A stretch of 5,960 nt of DNA. Origin: an uncultured Verrucomicrobia subdivision 3 bacterium. Lineage in GTDB: Bacteria > Verrucomicrobiota > Verrucomicrobiae > Limisphaerales > CAMLLE01. Below the pieces are notes generated by a model. That model was not told the DNA's origin. It searched no databases and saw only the letters and a program-made list of their open reading frames with translations. The stretch lies in the NCBI GenBank assembly GCA_946480555.1, contig CAMLLE010000217.1:1-5960 (forward strand), in the 5' to 3' direction. The first letter of the stretch is position 1. Every line of letters starts with the position of its first letter. The translations under genes were made by a program, and so were the position numbers. Positions 1-5,960 of this stretch are shown here, piece by piece.

Positions 1-549
1 GATCGCGTGATGACGCGCGGCACGTTCGCCAATGTGCGCATCAAGAACCTGATGGCGCCCGGAACCGAAGGCGGCGTTACGAAATATCAGCCCACCGGCG
101 AAGTCGTGAGCATTTACGATGCGGCGATGAAATACGCGGAGCACAAGACTCCGCTGATCATCCTTGCGGGCCAGGAATATGGCACTGGCAGCTCCCGCGA
201 TTGGGCCGCCAAAGGCACGGCGTTGCTCGGCGTGAAAGCGGTGGTGGCGCAAAGCTTCGAACGCATTCATCGCTCAAACCTGGTGGGAATGGGCGTGCTG
301 CCGCTGCAGTTCAAGGAAGGAACCACGGCGCAAACGCTCGGACTGGATGGAACGGAGATTTTCGACTTGCTCGGCTTGGGTGCAGATCTGAAACCGCAGC
401 AGGATCTGACGCTGCAAATCAAGCGCGCCAATGGCCAGATCGATTGCGTGCCGGTCCGGTGCCGCATCGATACGCCGATTGAAATCGATTACTACCAGCA
501 CGGCGGCATTCTGCCGTTCGTTCTCCGCCAGTTGATCGCGAAGGCGTAG
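1..549 (+). CDS. acnA: Aconitate hydratase (aconitase A type), C-terminal part; 5' end outside the window
   Basis: Aconitase interconverts citrate and isocitrate via cis-aconitate in the cytoplasmic TCA cycle, using a [4Fe-4S] cluster. The reading frame is open from base 1 to the TAG at 547-549, giving 182 residues. These correspond to the C-terminal swivel domain (domain 4) of the roughly 900-residue AcnA/IRP1 family. Visible family signatures, numbered from the first codon: [14 protein letters not shown] at 3-16, SIYDAAMKY at 37-45, [13 protein letters not shown] at 60-72 (holding the active-site Ser and Arg), [18 protein letters not shown] at 85-102, and [19 protein letters not shown] at 153-171 near the end. 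The cluster-binding cysteines lie in the missing upstream part. The Met codon at 10-12 is internal and not a start. The gene ends normally, with no frameshift. The match to AcnA rather than AcnB is clear, because AcnB has a different domain order. Confidence 0.96.
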   Translation, partial: DRVMTRGTFANVRIKNLMAPGTEGGVTKYQPTGEVVSIYDAAMKYAEHKTPLIILAGQEYGTGSSRDWAAKGTALLGVKAVVAQSFERIHRSNLVGMGVLPLQFKEGTTAQTLGLDGTEIFDLLGLGADLKPQQDLTLQIKRANGQIDCVPVRCRIDTPIEIDYYQHGGILPFVLRQLIAKA

Positions 550-581
550 GGCAGGGGAGAGTTTTTCTCTCAACAGAAGTT

Positions 582-609
582 CGCGCTCCGGCACAAGCAC
601 CGGAGCGCG
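582..609 (+). terminator. GC-rich perfect stem-loop downstream of aconitase, possible terminator
   Basis: Bases 582-591 (CGCGCTCCGG) are exactly complementary to 600-609 (CCGGAGCGCG), leaving an 8-base loop (CACAAGCA). The stem begins 33 bases after the aconitase stop codon, where a transcript terminator or 3'-stabilising hairpin would be expected. No T-run follows on the + strand, so this is not a textbook intrinsic terminator; it could be a 3' mRNA-protecting hairpin or part of a dispersed repeat. A weak 5-bp stem with a T5 loop (557-571, GAGAG/CTCTC) lies just upstream. The hairpin is seen directly; its function is inferred. Confidence 0.45.
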
Positions 610-649
610 CCCGTCTCCGGGCGAGGGGATGTCGCGGGACTGAGCCGGA

Positions 650-718
650 AACATTCAACATTCAACTCTGAACTCCCAATGAATGTTGAGCGTTGAATGT
701 TCATTGTTGAATGTTCAG
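650..718. repeat. Cluster of AT-rich direct and inverted repeats (AACATTCAAC / GTTGAATGTT)
   Basis: The word AACATTCAAC occurs at 650-659 and 657-666. Its reverse complement GTTGAATGTT occurs at 692-701 and 706-715. The right-hand pair sits in a 13-base direct repeat with 14-base spacing (692-704 and 706-718, differing only at the last base). A related GAATGTTGAG lies at 681-690. The copies can fold as a nested stem: 650-659 with 706-715, and 660-666 with 692-698. The composition is far more AT-rich than the flanking genes. Similar tandem ATTCAAC/GTTGAAT tracts are, from memory and unverified, scattered between genes in Verrucomicrobiota genomes, so this is probably one member of a dispersed non-coding repeat family. 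It sits about 30 bases upstream of the candidate promoter of the next gene. Confidence 0.6.
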
Positions 719-749
719 ACGACTCCCGGTTCACGGAAATTGCCCTGCC

Positions 750-777
750 TTGACTGCAGTCACACGGCGTCTAATCT
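750..777 (+). promoter_or_regulatory. Candidate sigma70-type promoter of the esterase/SMP-30 gene
   Basis: TTGACT at 750-755 resembles a -35 hexamer (TTGACA), and TAATCT at 772-777 resembles a -10 hexamer (TATAAT), with a 16-base spacer. Transcription would begin near 783-785, only about 5 bases before the ATG at 789. That would make the mRNA nearly leaderless, which fits the absence of any AGGAGG-like sequence upstream of that ATG. The call rests on two short motifs, and one of the hexamer matches is imperfect at two positions. Confidence 0.35.
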
Positions 778-788
778 CGCTGCATCCT

Positions 789-2525
789 ATGAATTCCCGC
801 TTTGCAGCCGGCATCGTCGCGGTCTGGGTCAGTTTCACATTTCACGCAGGCGCACAAACGCAGGGCACACCCGCGCCAGATATTCCCAAAGGAGAGGTGC
901 TCAAGTTCAGCTTCGCGAACTCGAAAATTTTTCCGGGCACGTATCGCGATTACTGGATTTATGTGCCGGCCCAATATTTGCCGGATCAGCCGGCCTGCGT
1001 TTACGTGAATCAGGACGGCATCCAGTGGCAGGCGCCGCAGGTGTTCGACCGGCTCATCCATGCGAAGGAAATGCCGGTGACCATCGGCGTGTTCGTCATG
1101 CACGGGCGCGTGCGCGCGGCGGACACTAACAGCGCGCTGGACCGGTTCAACCGCAGTTTTGAATACGACGGCTTGGGCGACAATTACGTACGCTTCCTGC
1201 TCGAAGAATTGTTGCCGGACGTGGAGACGAAGAAAACTTCCGATGGTCGCGCGATCCGGCTGTCCACCAATGCGACGGACCGCGCGATCGGCGGTTCAAG
1301 CAGCGGCGCGATCTGCGCGTTCACGGCGGCGTGGGAACGGCCCGAGTCGTTCAGCCGCGTGTTCAGCGCCATCGGCACGTATGTCGGGCTGCGCGGCGGG
1401 GATCGTTATCCCACGCTCATCCGCAAGTCTGAGCCGCGCGCCCTTCGGGTTTTTCTGCAGGACGGTTCGAATGACTTGAACATCTATGGGGGCGATTGGT
1501 GGATGGCGAATCAAACGATGGAGCGTGCGCTGACGTTTGCGGGTTATGAGGTGGCACATGTCTGGGGAACGAATGGTCATAACGGGACGGACGGCACGAA
1601 GGTTTTCCCCGAAGCGATGCGGTGGTTGTGGAAGGATTGGCCCAAGCCGGTTGGCAAGGGCGCCGGTTCGCCGCAACTCAGGGACATCCTGATTCCGGGC
1701 GAGGAATGGGAACTGGTGGGGGAAGGGTATCGATTCACCGAAGGGCCAGTCGCGAATGCAATGGGCGAGGTGTTCTTCACCGACATTCCCGCGAGCAAGA
1801 GTCATCGAATCGGACTCGATGGCAAGGTGAGCGAGTTCATTGCGGATACAAAGCGCGCGAATGGCCAGGCGTTCGGGCCGGATGGGAAACTTTATTCTGC
1901 CGCGACTGGCGAACAGAAAATCCTCGCCTACGATAAGCAGGGAAAGGCGACGGTTATTGCGGAAGGAATTCCCGGCAACGACATCGTTGTGGCGCAAAAC
2001 GGCAACATCTACGTGACGCATCCTGGTGCGAACAATCGTACGCCGAGCAAAGTCTGGCTCATCCGGCCCGGCGGCGAGAAGGTCGAAGTGGACAGCGGCT
2101 TGCGATTCGCGAATGGCGTGATGCTGTCGCCGGACCAGACGCTGCTTTACGTGGCGGATTACTGGTCGCACTGGGTTTACAGCTACCAGGTCCAATCCGA
2201 TGGAACGCTCGGCGCGAAGCAGAGGTTCTATTGGCTGCATTGTCCCGACACTGCGGACGACAGTTCCGCAGACGGATTACGCGTGGATCGCGACGGCCGG
2301 CTTTACGTGGCCACGAGCCTGGGCATCCAGGTATGCGATCAAGCGGGCCGCGTGAATTGCATTATTCCGACCCCGAACAGGCGCATTACGAATTTGTGCT
2401 TTGGCGGTGAGAAGTTCGATACGCTGTTTGCGACGTGCGTGGACAAAGTTTACAAACGCAAGGTGAAGACAGTGGGTGTTCACGCGTGGGCCGCGCCGCT
2501 GAAGCCGGGCACGCCGCGCCTGTAG
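789..2525 (+). CDS. Exported fusion protein: Fes/esterase-D-type hydrolase plus SMP-30/gluconolactonase-type beta-propeller
   Basis: The 578-residue product probably acts outside the cytoplasm. Residues 1-22 look like a Sec signal peptide: MNSR, a hydrophobic stretch, then AGA before Q23. Residues about 35-285 match the enterochelin-esterase/esterase D hydrolases. The nucleophile motif GGSSSG is at 168-173 (likely Ser171), the acid is probably Asp225 or Asp229 in LQDGSND, and His264 lies in GTNGHNG. After a short linker (about 286-303), residues about 305-560 form an SMP-30/gluconolactonase/LRE propeller. Candidate metal ligands are Glu318 (FTEGP), Asn397 (PGND), Asn442 (FANGV) and Asp495 (SADG), equivalent to the four known ligands of SMP-30. 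It may therefore cleave an ester and then a sugar lactone, but the substrate is unknown. The ATG at 789 was chosen because the signal peptide begins there; the earlier in-frame ATG at 711 lies inside the repeat cluster and would add 26 non-signal residues. No ribosome binding site is visible. The gene is probably transcribed alone. Domain identification is strong; the physiological role is open. Confidence 0.92.
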   Translation: MNSRFAAGIVAVWVSFTFHAGAQTQGTPAPDIPKGEVLKFSFANSKIFPGTYRDYWIYVPAQYLPDQPACVYVNQDGIQWQAPQVFDRLIHAKEMPVTIGVFVMHGRVRAADTNSALDRFNRSFEYDGLGDNYVRFLLEELLPDVETKKTSDGRAIRLSTNATDRAIGGSSSGAICAFTAAWERPESFSRVFSAIGTYVGLRGGDRYPTLIRKSEPRALRVFLQDGSNDLNIYGGDWWMANQTMERALTFAGYEVAHVWGTNGHNGTDGTKVFPEAMRWLWKDWPKPVGKGAGSPQLRDILIPGEEWELVGEGYRFTEGPVANAMGEVFFTDIPASKSHRIGLDGKVSEFIADTKRANGQAFGPDGKLYSAATGEQKILAYDKQGKATVIAEGIPGNDIVVAQNGNIYVTHPGANNRTPSKVWLIRPGGEKVEVDSGLRFANGVMLSPDQTLLYVADYWSHWVYSYQVQSDGTLGAKQRFYWLHCPDTADDSSADGLRVDRDGRLYVATSLGIQVCDQAGRVNCIIPTPNRRITNLCFGGEKFDTLFATCVDKVYKRKVKTVGVHAWAAPLKPGTPRL

Positions 2526-2600
2526 TTGGGTGTCCGCGTCAGAGCAGCATGTTCCGCAGGGAAGTCTCCGCCTCGTTACCTCGGCGGCTGCTTTTGAACT

Positions 2601-2636
2601 TCGCGCGGGCAAGGACTGCCCGCGCGATCCTCTTTT
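2601..2636 (+). terminator. Strong intrinsic terminator hairpin between convergent genes
   Basis: Bases 2601-2611 (TCGCGCGGGCA) pair perfectly with 2617-2627 (TGCCCGCGCGA), an 11-bp GC-rich stem with a 5-base AGGAC loop. The T-rich tract TCCTCTTTT (2628-2636) follows on the + strand. The stem starts 76 bases after the stop codon of the esterase/SMP-30 gene and fits a Rho-independent terminator for it. The facing gene ends at 2649, so its transcripts also cross this hairpin. In that direction no U-run follows the stem, so efficient intrinsic termination is less likely for it. Confidence 0.7.
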
Positions 2637-2648
2637 CACATCAAGGCT

Positions 2649-5600
2649 TCAAGGCGCCATGAGCGCCTTGAATTCCGGCAGATTGCGCAGCGCGTCGAAA
2701 CGCGGTTCCTTCGCCGCTTCCGCTCGGATGTCGGGCATGTTCTTGTCCTGCTTCCGGCGGTCGTCGCCTAATGTGACGGCGCGTCGCAGGGCTTCGATTG
2801 CCTCCGGCGATTTGCCGATGGAAGCTTTCCCCAAAGCCAGGTTGTACCACGCGACGGGTTCGGCGGGCGCCAGTTTCACCAGCTTTTCCAAAGTGGGTTC
2901 TGCGCGGTTGATGGCTCCCACGCTCAGGTAGAGTTGCGCCACCTGGAACACGATCCCGGCATCGACGCGCGGATGGCCCACCACTTTGTCGAGCACGTCC
3001 ATCGCCTTGTTCATCTGGCTCGCGTTCATGTAGCGCTGCGCGAGGTCGAATGCCTTTTGGAAGTTCTCCGGATTGGCCTGCACTTCCTTCTCAAGCGCCT
3101 GCAGTTCTTTCGAGCTGCCCGGGTTGACTGATTCGCGCAGACGTTGCACGAGGTCGCGCACCTGCGGATTGTAAGGATCGAGCTTGAGGCAGGTTTCTGC
3201 CACGGCCAGCGCGTCTTCCATGCGTTGAAGCGTGGCGAGCAACTGGACATAACGAAACACGGCTTCGGGGCTGTATGGGCAGAAGGTAAATGCCTGTTTG
3301 AAGGCGAACTCAGCTTCGCGAATCATCCGGTCGCGATTCGCGCCTTGAGCGACGTATTGAACGGGCGTGGGCGCGCCGGACGACATTCCCAGGCGCCAGG
3401 CGTAAACGCCACCGATCGAGCTGCGCAGCTTGGAGAACGCCTTTTGCGCCTGGTCATCGCGCACGAATCGGCGATCGCCTTTGAACCCCGCGAAGTTGCG
3501 CTTCATGTAAACCTGTTCCGCGAACTTCGCCACATCCTTCACTGGCGTGTCGTAATCGATCCAGTCGCCGATGAGCCGCGTCGAGTAGTCCTTCCAGAAT
3601 TGATGGTCGCGCTGGATGATCTCTTCCGTCAGCTCGGGCAGCGGCTGGCGGTTGATCTTCATGATGATCCCGAACGGCGTCAGATGCGGGAACATCCAGT
3701 CCAGCGGAAAGCTTTCTTCCACGTAGAATTCGTTGGTCGGATTCTTGTCGAAGATGACTTTGGTGAGCAGCCCGTTGATGGCCATAACGGCGACCTGGCC
3801 GGAGACCTGGACGCGGTTGTCCACGATGTTGACGTCTTCACCCGGACGCAACTGCCTGGGCTCGTTCGGGAATTGCTTATCATGCATCAGGCGCCGCTGC
3901 GCGTCTTCGATATAAAGTTGGAAGCAGCGTTGCGAATCCTGAGGCGTAGGCGTGTAAATCTCGTTGGATGGATAAACGCCTTCCTTGCGGCGGCGCGCTT
4001 CGACCTTGGCGCCCCAATCCGTGAGCGGCTTGTCGAGAAAGCGATAAGCCAGGCGCGCCAGGGCGTTTGTCTGGTAGTTCAATGGGCCTTCCGGATCGCG
4101 CTCCTCCGGTCCGCGGAGCAGTTGCTGGAAGAAGGGGGTGTCGTATTGATATTCGTCACTTCGGAAATAATGCGCACGGATGTATTGCAGGTAAGTGCCG
4201 TCCGCGAGCGCGTTTTGCGTGATGATATAAACGTCGCGGCGGTCAAACACCGGGTCCACCTCCGGCTTGCAGTCATTTGGGATGAAGCTGTCCGCGAAGA
4301 TCATGTAGGTGGGTGCGAAACGGCCCGGATCGGTTCCGCCGAACAGGATCGTGTGGCGATCCATTTCCGGGTAAACGAGCTTCCCGTTCGGGCCGGCCAT
4401 CGCTTCTTTCCGGCCTTCGGCATCGTACTTCAGCATTCCATCCTTGGCCTTGTAAGGCGGCGTGAACATGTCGTGACCGAACCAGTAGCCAAACCAGTGG
4501 TCGCGCTGTTCGTTTTCAAACCAATGCGTCATCACGGAATAGCTCGGCATCAATGCAAACACACCGAGCGTGACCGCCATAGGCGCCCGGTTTTTCGAAA
4601 TGAAGACTGCCGCCACGAAAACCAGGCCTGCTCCGAGCAGGATTAGCGCGGCAAAGATAGGCAGACCGTATTGATCCGGGCTGAATGCGCCCGCAATGCT
4701 GGCGAAGGTTTTGCCAACGTTCGCCGCAGCCCATGAGTCGCCAAAGACCGTCAAGCACGACAGGACGACGGAAGCGGTCAGGAAGATGGATGGTATGCCG
4801 ATGGACAAGAGTCGGTCGCGTTCGAGACCCTTGCGCCATAGGACGATGATGGCTGAGATTGCGACGAGCCAGCAGAGAACCTTGATGTAGCCGTATTTCG
4901 TGGCAGTGTCGGGATCGAAGTCTGTCTGGGCGTTCAACACCAGTGCGAAGAACGCGAAATCCAAAGCGCACAACCCGCCCAGCAGGGCGACCTTGCGGAA
5001 AGAATCGAAATGCACGGCCAGCGAGGCGGCGATCAGGCTCAGGCCGAAGCCGACTGACATTGCGACGAACACGTGCGCTGAAGTGAGGAACACGCGGTTC
5101 AATTCCAGGGATTGCCGATCTGACGAGAAATTCAACAGCCAGACCAGGAACGGTCCGGTGCAGACAAACAAGGCCAGCATTCCGAGGATCATCACCCGCT
5201 CGCGGCGTTTGAGCTTGATGAAGAAGAGAAACACGACCAGCGCGATCAGAAGGTAGAGGAAGCCAAATTCATTGCTCAAACCTTCCAAGAAACGCCAGAG
5301 CTGGCCGAAGTAGCGTTCGAAGAAGCTGCCAAGTATTTCGAAGATGTTGTCGCCGGTTCCCGATGTCGGCCGGATCTTTTCATACTGACCGCGGGTGAAC
5401 GCGTGGATGAATCCGTCCAGCGTGCGCGGGTAGCCCCATTGCATGGGGGGATTGGTGGCGCCCGAGATGGGCATGAACAAATAGAACGCCATGCCAGCAA
5501 CCCAGCTGAATCCGCAGGCGAGCACATGCCACCATTGCCGGCCGAGCGGAGCAGTGGTGCGGCTGTATTGCCACAGGAAGAAGCCGGAAGCCAGCACCGC

Positions 5601-5960
5601 TGCTGCCAGGAAAACCAGCGTTCCCATGCTGTTGAGCTTGGGGATGTAATTGGTAATGCCCAGGAAGAACAGTGCGGTGAATCCGAGCAGCGCCAGCATG
5701 GCTGCATCACGGATGAACTCCACCGCCTTCTTCTGCGTCTTGATGATGAGCCACAACCACAGCACCAGCGAGGCAATGCCGATGATGTTGTAGATGATCA
5801 ACACCATGGTGTTGGTTTTTAGCATCGATGGCCCCTTCAACAATCCCAAAGCCCAGATCAACGTGTTCCAGAAGAAGAATTCGCGGCCGAGTTTGGGTTC
5901 CGCCAGCCAGATCAGCACCTGCATGCCCATCGCAATGACGAGCAGCGATTGGTGGTTGTT
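2649..5960 (-). CDS. DUF2723 family (glycosyltransferase family 117-like) membrane protein with C-terminal TPR repeats; N-terminus outside the window
   Basis: At least 1,103 residues are visible. The frame stays open from the ATG at 5930 to the window edge (upstream residues NNHQSLLVIA), so that Met is internal. Numbering from it, about 12 hydrophobic helices occupy 42-468 (DNA about 4527-5807): near 42-63, 76-93, 103-121, 133-156, 222-238, 246-267, 280-306, 313-333, 348-365, 372-396, 420-444 and 449-468. DUF2723 hallmarks include NPPMQWGYPRTLDGF (160-174) with RGQYE (180-184), NRVFLTSAHVFVA (278-290), FENEQRDHWFGYWFGHDMF (471-489), ILFGGTDPGRFAPTYM (528-543) and RRDVYIITQNALADGTYL (564-581). 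Residues 469-867 form a large soluble, presumably extracytoplasmic region. About four or five TPR-like units follow at 868-1056 (for example CLKLDPYNP, KLAPAEPVAWYNLALG). DUF2723 proteins are GT-C-fold candidates related to protein O-mannosyltransferases, thought to use lipid-linked sugar donors. The catalytic acidic residue expected in the first outer loop is beyond the window, so activity cannot be judged. No promoter is in view. Confidence 0.9.
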   Translation of the reverse strand, partial: NNHQSLLVIAMGMQVLIWLAEPKLGREFFFWNTLIWALGLLKGPSMLKTNTMVLIIYNIIGIASLVLWLWLIIKTQKKAVEFIRDAAMLALLGFTALFFLGITNYIPKLNSMGTLVFLAAAVLASGFFLWQYSRTTAPLGRQWWHVLACGFSWVAGMAFYLFMPISGATNPPMQWGYPRTLDGFIHAFTRGQYEKIRPTSGTGDNIFEILGSFFERYFGQLWRFLEGLSNEFGFLYLLIALVVFLFFIKLKRRERVMILGMLALFVCTGPFLVWLLNFSSDRQSLELNRVFLTSAHVFVAMSVGFGLSLIAASLAVHFDSFRKVALLGGLCALDFAFFALVLNAQTDFDPDTATKYGYIKVLCWLVAISAIIVLWRKGLERDRLLSIGIPSIFLTASVVLSCLTVFGDSWAAANVGKTFASIAGAFSPDQYGLPIFAALILLGAGLVFVAAVFISKNRAPMAVTLGVFALMPSYSVMTHWFENEQRDHWFGYWFGHDMFTPPYKAKDGMLKYDAEGRKEAMAGPNGKLVYPEMDRHTILFGGTDPGRFAPTYMIFADSFIPNDCKPEVDPVFDRRDVYIITQNALADGTYLQYIRAHYFRSDEYQYDTPFFQQLLRGPEERDPEGPLNYQTNALARLAYRFLDKPLTDWGAKVEARRRKEGVYPSNEIYTPTPQDSQRCFQLYIEDAQRRLMHDKQFPNEPRQLRPGEDVNIVDNRVQVSGQVAVMAINGLLTKVIFDKNPTNEFYVEESFPLDWMFPHLTPFGIIMKINRQPLPELTEEIIQRDHQFWKDYSTRLIGDWIDYDTPVKDVAKFAEQVYMKRNFAGFKGDRRFVRDDQAQKAFSKLRSSIGGVYAWRLGMSSGAPTPVQYVAQGANRDRMIREAEFAFKQAFTFCPYSPEAVFRYVQLLATLQRMEDALAVAETCLKLDPYNPQVRDLVQRLRESVNPGSSKELQALEKEVQANPENFQKAFDLAQRYMNASQMNKAMDVLDKVVGHPRVDAGIVFQVAQLYLSVGAINRAEPTLEKLVKLAPAEPVAWYNLALGKASIGKSPEAIEALRRAVTLGDDRRKQDKNMPDIRAEAAKEPRFDALRNLPEFKALMAP

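Noticed and set aside
711..788. Upstream in-frame ATG at 711 as start of the esterase/SMP-30 gene
   Set aside because: It lies inside the AT-rich repeat cluster and upstream of the candidate promoter, and the 26 added residues are not signal-like. A good signal peptide begins at 789.
1296..2240. Long - strand open frame (314 codons) opposite the esterase/SMP-30 gene
   Set aside because: It is also in antisense codon register with the real gene and shows no recognisable domain. The + strand frame has a signal peptide and two well-matched domains.
2530..2931. + strand open frame of 133 codons spanning the convergent gap and the 3' end of the DUF2723 gene
   Set aside because: It runs through the terminator hairpin and into the opposite strand of TPR coding sequence, with no recognisable protein features.
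3144..4646. Long + strand open frame (500 codons) opposite the DUF2723 gene
   Set aside because: It is in exact antisense codon register with the - strand gene, so it stays open simply because that gene avoids TTA, CTA and TCA codons. Its translation is Arg/His/Val-rich and matches no family I recognise, while the - strand frame carries clear family motifs throughout.
5921..5930. Start codon of the DUF2723 gene at the Met codon at 5930
   Set aside because: The frame continues without a stop to the window edge (NNHQSLLVIA), which reads like the rest of a membrane helix. Family members also have several more helices upstream, so the gene is truncated by the window.
1..5960. CRISPR arrays, transposases, tRNA or rRNA genes, defence or toxin-antitoxin systems
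   Set aside because: No regularly spaced repeats with unique spacers, no transposase motifs, and no tRNA- or rRNA-like sequence were seen. The two gaps (239 and 123 bases) are too short to hide a multi-gene system.

Overview
This 5,960-base window is a bacterial chromosomal segment with three protein genes. Two lie on the + strand: the 3' end of an aconitase gene, and a complete gene for an exported esterase/SMP-30 fusion protein. The third lies on the - strand and is a large membrane protein gene that runs off the right edge. The sequence is moderately GC-rich. The long DUF2723/TPR protein, the exported esterase/lactonase-like fusion, the lack of a Shine-Dalgarno sequence and the AT-rich 'TTGAATGTT' intergenic repeats together suggest Verrucomicrobiota, perhaps a Pedosphaera/Limisphaerales-like soil or freshwater lineage. 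That placement is inferred from family resemblance and was not tested by any search.

Layout. Bases 1-549 encode the last 182 residues of an AcnA-type aconitate hydratase (TCA cycle). A 239-base gap (550-788) follows. It holds a perfect 10-bp GC-rich hairpin, a cluster of direct and inverted copies of a 10-base AT-rich word, and a possible sigma70-type promoter. Bases 789-2525 encode a 578-residue secreted protein: signal peptide, Fes/esterase-D-type alpha/beta hydrolase, then a six-bladed SMP-30/gluconolactonase-type propeller. A 123-base convergent gap (2526-2648) holds a strong terminator hairpin. From 2649 to the window end, on the - strand, lie at least 1,103 residues of a DUF2723 (glycosyltransferase family 117-like) integral membrane protein with a C-terminal TPR array.

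The three genes do not form an operon. Aconitase is separated from the esterase fusion by a hairpin and a repeat cluster, and the third gene is convergent. Aconitase is housekeeping. The other two are envelope or exported functions that may act on carbohydrate or glycoconjugate substrates, but nothing here links them in one pathway. I see no mobile element, CRISPR array, RNA gene or defence system. No clearly novel multi-gene system is visible. The most interesting points are the two-enzyme fusion with both active sites apparently intact, the repeat cluster just upstream of its promoter, and the membrane-glycosyltransferase/TPR architecture.
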